Of a DNA stretch of 27,150 bases, positions 1-7,048 are shown one piece after another (positions within the stretch are counted from its first letter, which is position 1; every line of letters begins with the position of its first letter). A model generated the notes under the pieces. The model was given only the letters and a program-made list of their open reading frames with translations, was not told the origin of the DNA and did no database searches. The DNA comes from Bacteroidales bacterium. Its GTDB lineage: Bacteria > Bacteroidota > Bacteroidia > Bacteroidales > UBA4181. The stretch spans positions 1-27,150 of the forward strand of contig JAITTD010000274.1 of the NCBI GenBank assembly GCA_031287245.1. Direction: 5' to 3'. The translations under genes and the position numbers were made by a program.

Positions 1-172
1 CAAATATTGTATTGAAATTTTCAAAGTACAAAGGTAAGCATTTTTTTGATTCCAAGTGATTTTTTTGATTTTTTTTGGACTTTTTTCGGTTACATCTTTT
101 TTTGAGTATCCTTTGTGAAGCCTTGTGGTTAATAACTAAATGAAAATTAGCCAAATCTATGCAGAAAAATAA
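1..172. other. AT-rich intergenic region with T-tracts
   Basis: No gene was found here. The stretch is very AT-rich and carries five T-tracts of six to eight bases at about 41-47, 60-66, 69-76, 81-86 and 97-103. Several of these are roughly one helical turn apart, which could give intrinsic DNA curvature (inference). No clear terminator hairpin for the GH20 gene ending at 173 is visible. A possible outward-facing promoter lies at 29-36. Confidence 0.5.
29..36 (-). promoter_or_regulatory. Possible outward promoter -7 element
   Basis: Read on the minus strand, this is TACCTTTG, a perfect match to the Bacteroidota -7 consensus TAnnTTTG. It would drive a gene to the left of the window. The upstream CTTGG at 52-56 is spaced about 15-16 bp away, shorter than the usual 18-20, so the -33 element is weak. 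Confidence 0.3.
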
Positions 173-1807
173 TCACTTCAAATTGGACTTGCTGTAAGTT
201 ACATCCAGGGCATCGTAATGTTTCACCGTACCATTTTTAAGGCGGTTTTTGAAATCATCGAAATTTTTCCCTTCCTTGTTGGTCCACACCGCTTCCGACA
301 ATGCTGCCATTCGCGGAAACAGCATATATTCCACACCGGTGCGGGTGGGAATGTATTCCGTCCACAAGTTGGCTTGACCGCCCAAAATATGTTTCGCTTC
401 CTCAGTGGTGAGCTGTGCGGGAGTCGGGTCAAAAGAATACACCTTTTCGAGCGGAAGGAAGCCGCCTATAGCCAAAGGCTCTGATTTTTTGTCTTCCGAC
501 TGGTAATAGTCAAGATAACAGAAAGATGTAGGCGTCATAATCACGTCGTGTCCTTGGCGAGCGGCAGCGATACCACCTTCCAAACCGCGCCACGACATCA
601 CTGTAGCGTTATCTGCCAGTCCGCCTTCCAAAATTTCGTCCCATCCAATGATGCTGCGACCTTTGGAACTGACAAATTTCTCGATGCGCGAAATGACATA
701 ACTCTGCAATGCGTGTTCGTCCTTCAATCCCAATTCTTTCATCTTCGTTTGGCAATGGTGGCAACGTTCCCAGCGTACTTTCGGACATTCGTCGCCTCCG
801 ATATGAATATATTTACTTGGAAATAAGGATATTACTTCGGACAGCACATCTTCCCAAAACTGAAAAGTTATGTCCTTTGGACAATATACGTCGTTGAATA
901 TGCCCCACAGACCGGAAACCTCAAAAGGACCACCTGTACACGAAAATTCGGGATAAGCCGCCAATGCTGCCATAGCGTGACCGGGCAGTTCAATTTCGGG
1001 AATGACTGTGATAAATTTGGTTTTGGCATAAGCCACCACCTCTTTGATTTCCTCTTGCGTGTAATAGCCGCCATAACGTCTTTGCTCATACTTGCGACCG
1101 GTTTCGGTATAACTGCCAATGAGGGTACGATCGCGCCAAGCGCTTATTTCAGCCAGTTTGGGATATTTTTTTATCTCAATGCGCCATCCCTGGTCGTCTG
1201 TCAGATGCCAGTGAAAGGTATTGATTTTGTGGAAAGCCAACATATTAATATAATGTTTCACATCCCGCACGTTAGAAAAGTGACGGCATACATCCAGCAG
1301 GATACCGCGGTAGGCATAACGAGGCGTATCCTCGATTTCGGCGCAGGGAACAGACAGTTCGAGCGTTGCAGGCGGCGTTTGATTCCTTTCAATTTCGGGC
1401 GGCAGCAATTGACGAAGGGTTTGCATCGCATAAAACACGCCCGGCGCAGCCCCTGCTTCAATTTCTATTCGGGTTTTCAAAATTCGGAGTTTGTAGGCTT
1501 CTTGATTCGTCATCGCCGGATTAAATTTGATAAAAATCGTGTTATCCGCCGGTTTCATATTTTCTGTGGCTTTTTCTATCTTCAAATGCCATACTTTGGT
1601 CAGCAAAAACCTCTCCTGCAATGCAAACAGTGCATTTTGCAGGTCGATTGTTTCTTCGGGCACTACAATCCGAGTATCACTGTTAAACACGAATTTCCCT
1701 TGTTGCGCCTTTAATTTCACAGGTTTTGGAACAATGTTGTACGAATTTTGTGCAAAACTGGCAAGACTAAGACTGCAAATCAGCGAAGTAACAATTAACT
1801 TATTCAT
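173..1807 (-). CDS. Beta-N-acetylhexosaminidase, GH20
   Basis: Secreted exo-hydrolase releasing terminal beta-linked N-acetylglucosamine or N-acetylgalactosamine from glycans. The 544-residue protein starts with a signal peptide (about residues 1-19, ending LASFAQ). An N-terminal GH20b-type domain follows to about residue 160. The catalytic TIM barrel begins at RYAYRGILLDVCRHF (163 onward), with FHWHLTDDQGWRIEIKKYP near 198-216 and the diagnostic HIGGDE at 335-340. Asp339 and Glu340 are the family's catalytic pair for substrate-assisted hydrolysis. GWDEILEG is further on. Length is normal for bacterial GH20. It is divergent from the GH92 mannosidase gene, suggesting joint use on N-glycan-like or other host or fungal glycans (inference). 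Whether it prefers GlcNAc or GalNAc cannot be read from the sequence. Confidence 0.96.
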   Translation of the reverse strand: MNKLIVTSLICSLSLASFAQNSYNIVPKPVKLKAQQGKFVFNSDTRIVVPEETIDLQNALFALQERFLLTKVWHLKIEKATENMKPADNTIFIKFNPAMTNQEAYKLRILKTRIEIEAGAAPGVFYAMQTLRQLLPPEIERNQTPPATLELSVPCAEIEDTPRYAYRGILLDVCRHFSNVRDVKHYINMLAFHKINTFHWHLTDDQGWRIEIKKYPKLAEISAWRDRTLIGSYTETGRKYEQRRYGGYYTQEEIKEVVAYAKTKFITVIPEIELPGHAMAALAAYPEFSCTGGPFEVSGLWGIFNDVYCPKDITFQFWEDVLSEVISLFPSKYIHIGGDECPKVRWERCHHCQTKMKELGLKDEHALQSYVISRIEKFVSSKGRSIIGWDEILEGGLADNATVMSWRGLEGGIAAARQGHDVIMTPTSFCYLDYYQSEDKKSEPLAIGGFLPLEKVYSFDPTPAQLTTEEAKHILGGQANLWTEYIPTRTGVEYMLFPRMAALSEAVWTNKEGKNFDDFKNRLKNGTVKHYDALDVTYSKSNLK

Positions 1808-1838
1808 TTTCAGTACGGTTTAGTTTTTAATGATATTG

Positions 1839-1846
1839 CAAATATA
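1839..1846 (-). promoter_or_regulatory. Promoter -7 element of GH20 gene
   Basis: On the minus strand this is TATATTTG, matching TAnnTTTG, 31 bp upstream of the GH20 start codon at 1807. I see no convincing -33 TTTG at the usual distance, so only the -7 half is supported. Confidence 0.5.
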
Positions 1847-1855
1847 AAAAAATAA

Positions 1856-1885
1856 TTTGAATTAACGGAATATATTGTAAATTTG
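1856..1885 (+). promoter_or_regulatory. Promoter of GH92-phosphatase-MCE operon
   Basis: TTTG at 1856-1859 and TAAATTTG at 1878-1885 are separated by 18 bp, a good match to the Bacteroidota -33/-7 promoter. Transcription would begin near 1890, leaving a leader of about 20 bases before the ATG at 1910. Confidence 0.65.
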
Positions 1886-1909
1886 TACCCTCATTATTGT
1901 TTCATTTGA

Positions 1910-4240
1910 ATGATGTATATTTCAAAGTTTTTCGCTATTTGGTTAGTATTTATTAGTGTTTTCGCTTGTTCACCGTCTCAAACACCAACGGTGACGGCAG
2001 ATGGACAGCAGTACGAAACGGATTCGCCCGCCGATTGGGTAAATCCATTGATAGGGACACAATCCAAGCACAATTTGTCCAACGGTAACGTGTATCCTGC
2101 CATTGCTTTGCCGTGGGGGATGAACTTCTGGATGCCGCAGACCGGTAAAATGGGCGATGGATGGGGTTATACCTACGACGCCGACAAAATTCGCGGCTTC
2201 AAACAGACCCATCAACCAAGCCCGTGGATCAACGATTACGGACAGTTTTCCATCATGCCGGTGACAGGCGAGGCTGTATTCCGACAGGATGAGCGTGCAA
2301 GCTGGTTTTCGCACAAGGCGGAAGTTGCCAAGCCCTACTATTACAACGTTTATCTGGCTGACCACGATGTTGTGGCAGAGATTACACCCACCGAGCGGGC
2401 TGCCATGTTCCGCTTCACCTTTCCCGAAACGGACAAAGCGTTCGTTGTTGTGGATGCTTTCGACAAGGGCTCGTACATTAAAATTATTCCTGCCGAGAAT
2501 AAAATCATCGGCTACACCACTAAAAACAGCGGCGGTGTGCCCGAAAATTTCAAAAATTACTTCGTGGTCGTTTTCGACAAGCCTTTTCTCTACAAGGCAA
2601 CGTCCAACGGCGAAAAATTGACAGCAGACCGGCTGGAATTGCAGGCAGACCATACAGGTGCGGTGATTGGATTTGCTACCCACAGAGGCGAACAAGTTCA
2701 TGCTCGCGTGGCTTCATCGTTCATCAGCCACGAGCAGGCGGAACTGAACCTGAAAGAGTTGGGCAACGACAGTTTCCAACAGGTGCAAAACAAAGCCAAG
2801 AGCGTGTGGGACGAAATCTTAGGACGTATTCAGGTGGAAGGCGCTACGGTTGACCAGTTGCGCACTTTTTATTCCTGCTACTATCGCTCGGTGCTTTTTC
2901 CGCGCCGTTTGCATGAAATAGACGCCAATGGGCAGGTGGTGCATTACAGTCCGTACAACGGGAAAGTGCTGCCCGGCTATATGTTCACCGACACAGGATT
3001 TTGGGATACTTTCCGCAGTCTGTTCCCTTTCCTGAACTTGGTTTATCCCTCCATGAGCGCACAAATGCAGGAAGGACTTGCCAATGCGTATCTCGAAAGC
3101 GGATTTCTGCCGGAATGGGCAAGCCCCGGACATCGCAACTGTATGGTAGGCAACAATTCCGCCTCTGTGGTGGCTGATGCCTATCTGAAAGGAATACGCG
3201 GCTATGACATCGACAAACTGTGGGAAGCGGTGCTGCATGGAGCCAATAACGTGCATCCGAAAAGCAGTTCTACCGGAAGAATCGGTCATGAGTACTACAA
3301 CACGCTGGGTTACGTTCCTTTTGACGTAAACATCAATGAAAACGCAGCCCGCACACTCGAATATGCCTACGATGACTGGTGTATTTACGAATTGGGCAAA
3401 GCATTGAACCGTCCTGCCGAAGAAATTGACATATTTGCCAAGCGCAGCCAAAACTATCGCAACGTTTTCGACAAGGAAAGCAAACTGATGCGCGGTCGCA
3501 ATCAGGATGGCAGCTTCCAGTCGCCTTTCAATCCCTTCCAATGGGGAGGCGCCTTCACCGAAGGATGCAGCTGGCACTACACATGGTCGGTGTTTCACGA
3601 TGTGCAGGGGCTGATTGACCTGATGGGAGGCGCAAAGAACTTCAATGCCATGCTTGACTCTGTGTTCAACGTGCCACCGATGTACGATGAAAGTTATTAT
3701 CGTTTTGTCATTCACGAGATTAGGGAAATGCAAATCATGAACATGGGCAATTATGCGCACGGCAACCAGCCGATTCAGCACATGATATACCTCTACAATT
3801 ATTCAGGCGAGCCTTGGAAAGCGCAGTATCGCCTGCGGGAGGTGATGAATAAACTGTACCTGTCAGGTCCCGACGGCTATTGCGGCGACGAGGACAACGG
3901 ACAAACTTCGGCATGGTATGTTTTCAGCGCCGCGCTCGGGTTTTATCCGGTTTGTCCGGGTTCGGGGCAATATGTGGTGGGCAGCCCGCTTTTTCGCTCT
4001 GCAACCGTCCAATTGGAAAACGGTAAAACATTCACCATCAAGGCGCCCAACAACAGCGCAAGCAACTTGTATGCAAACAGCCGGAAATTGAACGGTGTGG
4101 TTTATCCGGCACTGTTCATCAATCATGCAGACATTCTCAAAGGCGGAGTTTTTGAGTTTGAGATGGCTGCACAACCCGATAAAACGGTTATCTTCCGGCA
4201 GGAAGACTTACCGTACTCATTTTCAATCCAAAAACAATAA
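1910..4240 (+). CDS. Alpha-mannosidase lipoprotein, GH92
   Basis: GH92 enzymes are calcium-dependent exo-alpha-mannosidases acting on N-glycans and fungal mannans. The 776-residue protein begins with a lipoprotein signal (hydrophobic 6-19, Cys20 after VFA), so it is probably anchored to the outer membrane. Family signatures run in order: DWVNPLIGTQ (about 42-51), GNVYPAIALPWGMNFW, WGYTYDADKIRGFKQTH, then DTGFWDTFRSLFPFLNL of the (alpha/alpha)6 domain, GNQPIQHMIYLYN, and the near-invariant CGDEDNGQTSAWYVFSALGFYP-type segment (here FSAALGFYP) near residues 664-685. Length is typical. Two ATG codons are adjacent at 1910 and 1913; either could start. Only 19 bp separate it from the alkaline phosphatase gene, so the two are probably co-transcribed. 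The exact linkage specificity cannot be told. Confidence 0.96.
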   Translation: MMYISKFFAIWLVFISVFACSPSQTPTVTADGQQYETDSPADWVNPLIGTQSKHNLSNGNVYPAIALPWGMNFWMPQTGKMGDGWGYTYDADKIRGFKQTHQPSPWINDYGQFSIMPVTGEAVFRQDERASWFSHKAEVAKPYYYNVYLADHDVVAEITPTERAAMFRFTFPETDKAFVVVDAFDKGSYIKIIPAENKIIGYTTKNSGGVPENFKNYFVVVFDKPFLYKATSNGEKLTADRLELQADHTGAVIGFATHRGEQVHARVASSFISHEQAELNLKELGNDSFQQVQNKAKSVWDEILGRIQVEGATVDQLRTFYSCYYRSVLFPRRLHEIDANGQVVHYSPYNGKVLPGYMFTDTGFWDTFRSLFPFLNLVYPSMSAQMQEGLANAYLESGFLPEWASPGHRNCMVGNNSASVVADAYLKGIRGYDIDKLWEAVLHGANNVHPKSSSTGRIGHEYYNTLGYVPFDVNINENAARTLEYAYDDWCIYELGKALNRPAEEIDIFAKRSQNYRNVFDKESKLMRGRNQDGSFQSPFNPFQWGGAFTEGCSWHYTWSVFHDVQGLIDLMGGAKNFNAMLDSVFNVPPMYDESYYRFVIHEIREMQIMNMGNYAHGNQPIQHMIYLYNYSGEPWKAQYRLREVMNKLYLSGPDGYCGDEDNGQTSAWYVFSAALGFYPVCPGSGQYVVGSPLFRSATVQLENGKTFTIKAPNNSASNLYANSRKLNGVVYPALFINHADILKGGVFEFEMAAQPDKTVIFRQEDLPYSFSIQKQ

Positions 4241-4259
4241 ATTTTAAATAAAAACATCC

Positions 4260-5900
4260 ATGAAAAAATTATTTTTTGCAGTTTCGTTATTTTTGTGTAT
4301 CTTCACAGTATGGGGACAGGCATATCCATCTGTCAAACCGGTTAAAAACCTCATTGTGATGATTCCTGACGGCACATCCATTGGAGTGGTGTCAGCCGCC
4401 CGCTGGTATCAAATGTACAATCAGCAAGTGAATCATCTGAACATTGATCCGTATCTTTGCGGAACGGTGTCCACTTTTTGCTCCAATGCGCCCATTGGCG
4501 ATTCTGCGCCTACTACGTCGTGCTATATGACAGGAGTTCCGTCTCAAGCAGGTTTTGTATCCACTTATCCTCCGGTTACAGGAAAGGAAATCATTCCGCT
4601 TGACGCCACGAAGGCATATCAACCGTTGGCAACAGTGTTGGAGGCAGCAAAAATACTGCAAAATAAAGCGACAGGATTAGTGGTTACCTGTGAATTTCCG
4701 CATGCTACACCGGCAGACTGCGCCTCTCACAGTTACAGTCGCGGAAAATACAAATGGATTGCTCCACAAATGGCTCACAACGTGGATGTGATGTTTGGAG
4801 GTGGCAATGGAGCCATCACGGAAGAAATTCGTGCTTTTTTTAACACCAAAGGCACCACTTTGATTCAAAACGATATAGAAAATTTCAGAAATTACAACTC
4901 AGGCGGGAAAGTATGGGCTTTGTGGGAAAATATGGGACATCCCTTCGATATTGACCGTGATCCTGCCAAAATACCGTCGTTAGGTGAAATGACAAAAAAG
5001 GCGCTTGACGTGCTTTCCAAAAATCCAAACGGCTTTTTCCTGATGGTGGAAGGCAGCGAGGTGGATTATGCTGCACACGGCAACGATGCTGTGGGTTGCA
5101 TCACAGAGTTCCTCGCTTTTGACAAGGCAGTAGGCATTGCACTCGAATTTGCCAAACAAAACGGCGAAACGGCTGTCGTTATCCTGCCCGACCACGGCAA
5201 CAGCGGATTTACCATAGGGCGCAAAGGTTGCGGAGGCTCCAGTTCCACACTGGAAGAACTGTTTGGTTCTGTTTCCAAATACAAAAAATCGGCGAAAGGG
5301 CTGGCAAATATTCTCAAAGATGTGAAGCCAGAACAGATTGCTGCTGTTTTCAAACAATATACGGACATTGAACTTGCGGACAAAGAATTGCAACTCATCT
5401 TGAAATCGAAGGATTACAAGCAAGGCGACGATTACACACAAGCCAGCGAGGCACAAGACTTGGCATCCAATTTGAAGGATATAATGAACAGCAAAACCTG
5501 CTTTGGTTTTACATCCGGCTCGCACACTGCCGAAGAGGTTTTTCTGGCAGCCTATCATCCGCAAGGCGATGTGCCAAAGGGCTTTCATACCAATGTGGAA
5601 ATCAACCAATACCTGTGTAAAGCATTGGGATTCACCACCTCTACCCTGCCCGACCTGACGTCGAAAATCTTTGCCAAACACAGCGATGTGCTCAAAGGTT
5701 ATTCCTATTCCATTGATGCAACGGGCGATTTGGCGGTGCTGACTGTCAAAAAAGGCAAAAATACGCTTGTTCTGCGTGCTTCCAATTCGGTGGCGTATCT
5801 GAATAAAAAACCGGTGGACTTAGGCTCGGTTGTCGTTTATGTGGACAAAACGGACAACTTTTACCTGCCGGCGGATCTACTTTTAAAAGTGAAATTATAA
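4260..5900 (+). CDS. Alkaline phosphatase, secreted
   Basis: Phosphomonoesterase of the alkaline phosphatase family, releasing phosphate from organic esters outside the cytoplasm. The 546-residue protein has a signal peptide (about 1-20, ending TVWGQ). Metal and catalytic motifs follow in the family order: MIPDGTS (34-40), GDSAPTTSCYMTG with the likely nucleophile Ser82 in the DSA triad, FPHATPADCASHSY, MVEGSEVDYAAHGNDA, VILPDHGNSG and SGSHTAEEVFLAAYHP. The usual DSAxxATA reads DSAPTTSC here, a mild deviation. A segment of about 90 residues between PDHG and SGSHT is longer than in E. coli PhoA. It lies between the GH92 and MCE genes with gaps of 19 and 16 bp, so it is probably part of one operon. 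A role in dephosphorylating phosphorylated glycans such as phosphomannan would fit but is inference. Confidence 0.93.
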   Translation: MKKLFFAVSLFLCIFTVWGQAYPSVKPVKNLIVMIPDGTSIGVVSAARWYQMYNQQVNHLNIDPYLCGTVSTFCSNAPIGDSAPTTSCYMTGVPSQAGFVSTYPPVTGKEIIPLDATKAYQPLATVLEAAKILQNKATGLVVTCEFPHATPADCASHSYSRGKYKWIAPQMAHNVDVMFGGGNGAITEEIRAFFNTKGTTLIQNDIENFRNYNSGGKVWALWENMGHPFDIDRDPAKIPSLGEMTKKALDVLSKNPNGFFLMVEGSEVDYAAHGNDAVGCITEFLAFDKAVGIALEFAKQNGETAVVILPDHGNSGFTIGRKGCGGSSSTLEELFGSVSKYKKSAKGLANILKDVKPEQIAAVFKQYTDIELADKELQLILKSKDYKQGDDYTQASEAQDLASNLKDIMNSKTCFGFTSGSHTAEEVFLAAYHPQGDVPKGFHTNVEINQYLCKALGFTTSTLPDLTSKIFAKHSDVLKGYSYSIDATGDLAVLTVKKGKNTLVLRASNSVAYLNKKPVDLGSVVVYVDKTDNFYLPADLLLKVKL

Positions 5901-5916
5901 AATAATAAATGATTCG

Positions 5917-6843
5917 ATGAAATTGAAACAAGAAATCAAGACAGGAGTCATTGTAACAGTCATCATTGTCCTGTTTATTGTGGGATTTAATTTTTTGAAA
6001 GGGAAGAATTTATTATCCTCCTACAATTATTACATGGTGAAATACGCCAATGTAGAAGGCTTGCAACCATCTAACCCGGTCAGTGTGAATGGTTTTTCGG
6101 TAGGATTGGTCACCGATATAAAATTTGATTCGGACAGATTGGACAGCCTGACGGTAACGATAGGCGTGCAGAAAAGCCTCAAATTACCAGTCCATTCGAT
6201 TGCTCAGATTAACAGCGGTTTGATGGGTGATAAATCCATTGCACTCCTTTTGAGTACCAACAGTCAGATAGCAGAAAACGGATATTATCTGAAAGGAACC
6301 ATTGCCCCCGGTTTGGTGGACCGTTTGGGCAAAAATGTTGAAGATGTGGCGCAAAAAGCAACGAACACGCTGGATTCTATCAATCTGGCGCTACATACCT
6401 TCCAGCAAATCTTTGACGCCAACACGCAAGACAATATCCACAAGATTGTTGCCAATGTGGAACAGTTGGTTGCCTCTGAACGGCGCAAAATCAGCACGAT
6501 ATTGACCAATTTCGAGTCCGTTTCGGGCAATCTGAAACAGAACAATGAGGAAATCAGCAAATTGATCAACAATCTCAGTGCTTTTTCAAGTACATTGGCC
6601 GCCTCGGACGTAAAAACAACCATCGACAACGCCAACAAGAGCCTTGCCAGCCTGCAAACCCTGCTGGAAGGCATCAACAACGGAGAAGGCACATTGGGAC
6701 AGTTGGCGCGCAACGATTCTGCATACTTTTACCTGCAACGTTCGCTCTCCGACTTGGATAAACTGTTGATTGACCTTCGCGAACACCCGAAAGATTACGT
6801 GCATTTCTCCCTTTTCGGGAAAAAATCCGAAAAAAAACAGTAA
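5917..6843 (+). CDS. MCE/MlaD family lipid-transport protein
   Basis: MCE-domain proteins bind and pass lipids across the periplasm, normally as the substrate-binding part of an Mla-type ABC transporter. The 308-residue protein has one N-terminal membrane segment (about 10-26) directly after a basic start (MKLKQEIKTG). The MCE domain spans about 37-115 (VKYANVEGLQPSNPVSVNGF, then GLMGDKSIALLL). It ends in a long predicted helical region (about 140-290), as is usual for Bacteroidota homologues. The permease (MlaE) and ATPase (MlaF) genes usually found next to MlaD are absent here; instead it follows alkaline phosphatase by 16 bp. It may work with a transporter encoded elsewhere. The family assignment is firm; the cargo is unknown. 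Confidence 0.9.
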   Translation: MKLKQEIKTGVIVTVIIVLFIVGFNFLKGKNLLSSYNYYMVKYANVEGLQPSNPVSVNGFSVGLVTDIKFDSDRLDSLTVTIGVQKSLKLPVHSIAQINSGLMGDKSIALLLSTNSQIAENGYYLKGTIAPGLVDRLGKNVEDVAQKATNTLDSINLALHTFQQIFDANTQDNIHKIVANVEQLVASERRKISTILTNFESVSGNLKQNNEEISKLINNLSAFSSTLAASDVKTTIDNANKSLASLQTLLEGINNGEGTLGQLARNDSAYFYLQRSLSDLDKLLIDLREHPKDYVHFSLFGKKSEKKQ

Positions 6844-6865
6844 AAAAGTAATTTACTCAATTTGT

Positions 6866-7011
6866 GTATCCCCTAATGGGGGAATTGAGGTGATATTGAG
6901 ATTTCTTTCTATTGATATGAATGTCCTACGGACAAGCGAACATTCCCCGTTAGGGGATACATATCAATAGAAAATAGGATACAAGCATCCTCCAAAACCT
7001 CGTAGAGGTTT
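6866..7011. repeat. Cluster of nested palindromic repeats
   Basis: Between two convergent genes lie four small hairpins: CCCC-TAAT-GGGG (6870-6881), TGTCC-TAC-GGACA (6922-6934), CCCC-GTTA-GGGG (6945-6956) and AAACCTC-GTA-GAGGTTT (6995-7011). The first and third are inverted copies of each other (GTATCCCCTAA at 6866-6876 against TTAGGGGATAC at 6950-6960). Inside and outside them is a perfect 13-bp inverted pair, TTTCTATTGATAT (6906-6918) and ATATCAATAGAAA (6961-6973). This looks like an interspersed REP-type or non-autonomous element family. It could also act as a bidirectional terminator for the two convergent genes. No coding potential is evident. Confidence 0.6.
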
Positions 7012-7048
7012 CATAATATAATCGAGGCTTTAGTTATAGTTATTTTGG

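Noticed and set aside
977..1714. 245-codon open frame on the plus strand within the GH20 gene
   Set aside because: It is a shadow of the GH20 reading frame with no promoter, no start context and no family resemblance.
2819..3781. 320-codon open frame antisense to the GH92 gene
   Set aside because: The GH92 motifs on the plus strand are unmistakable; the antisense translation has no signal or domain pattern.
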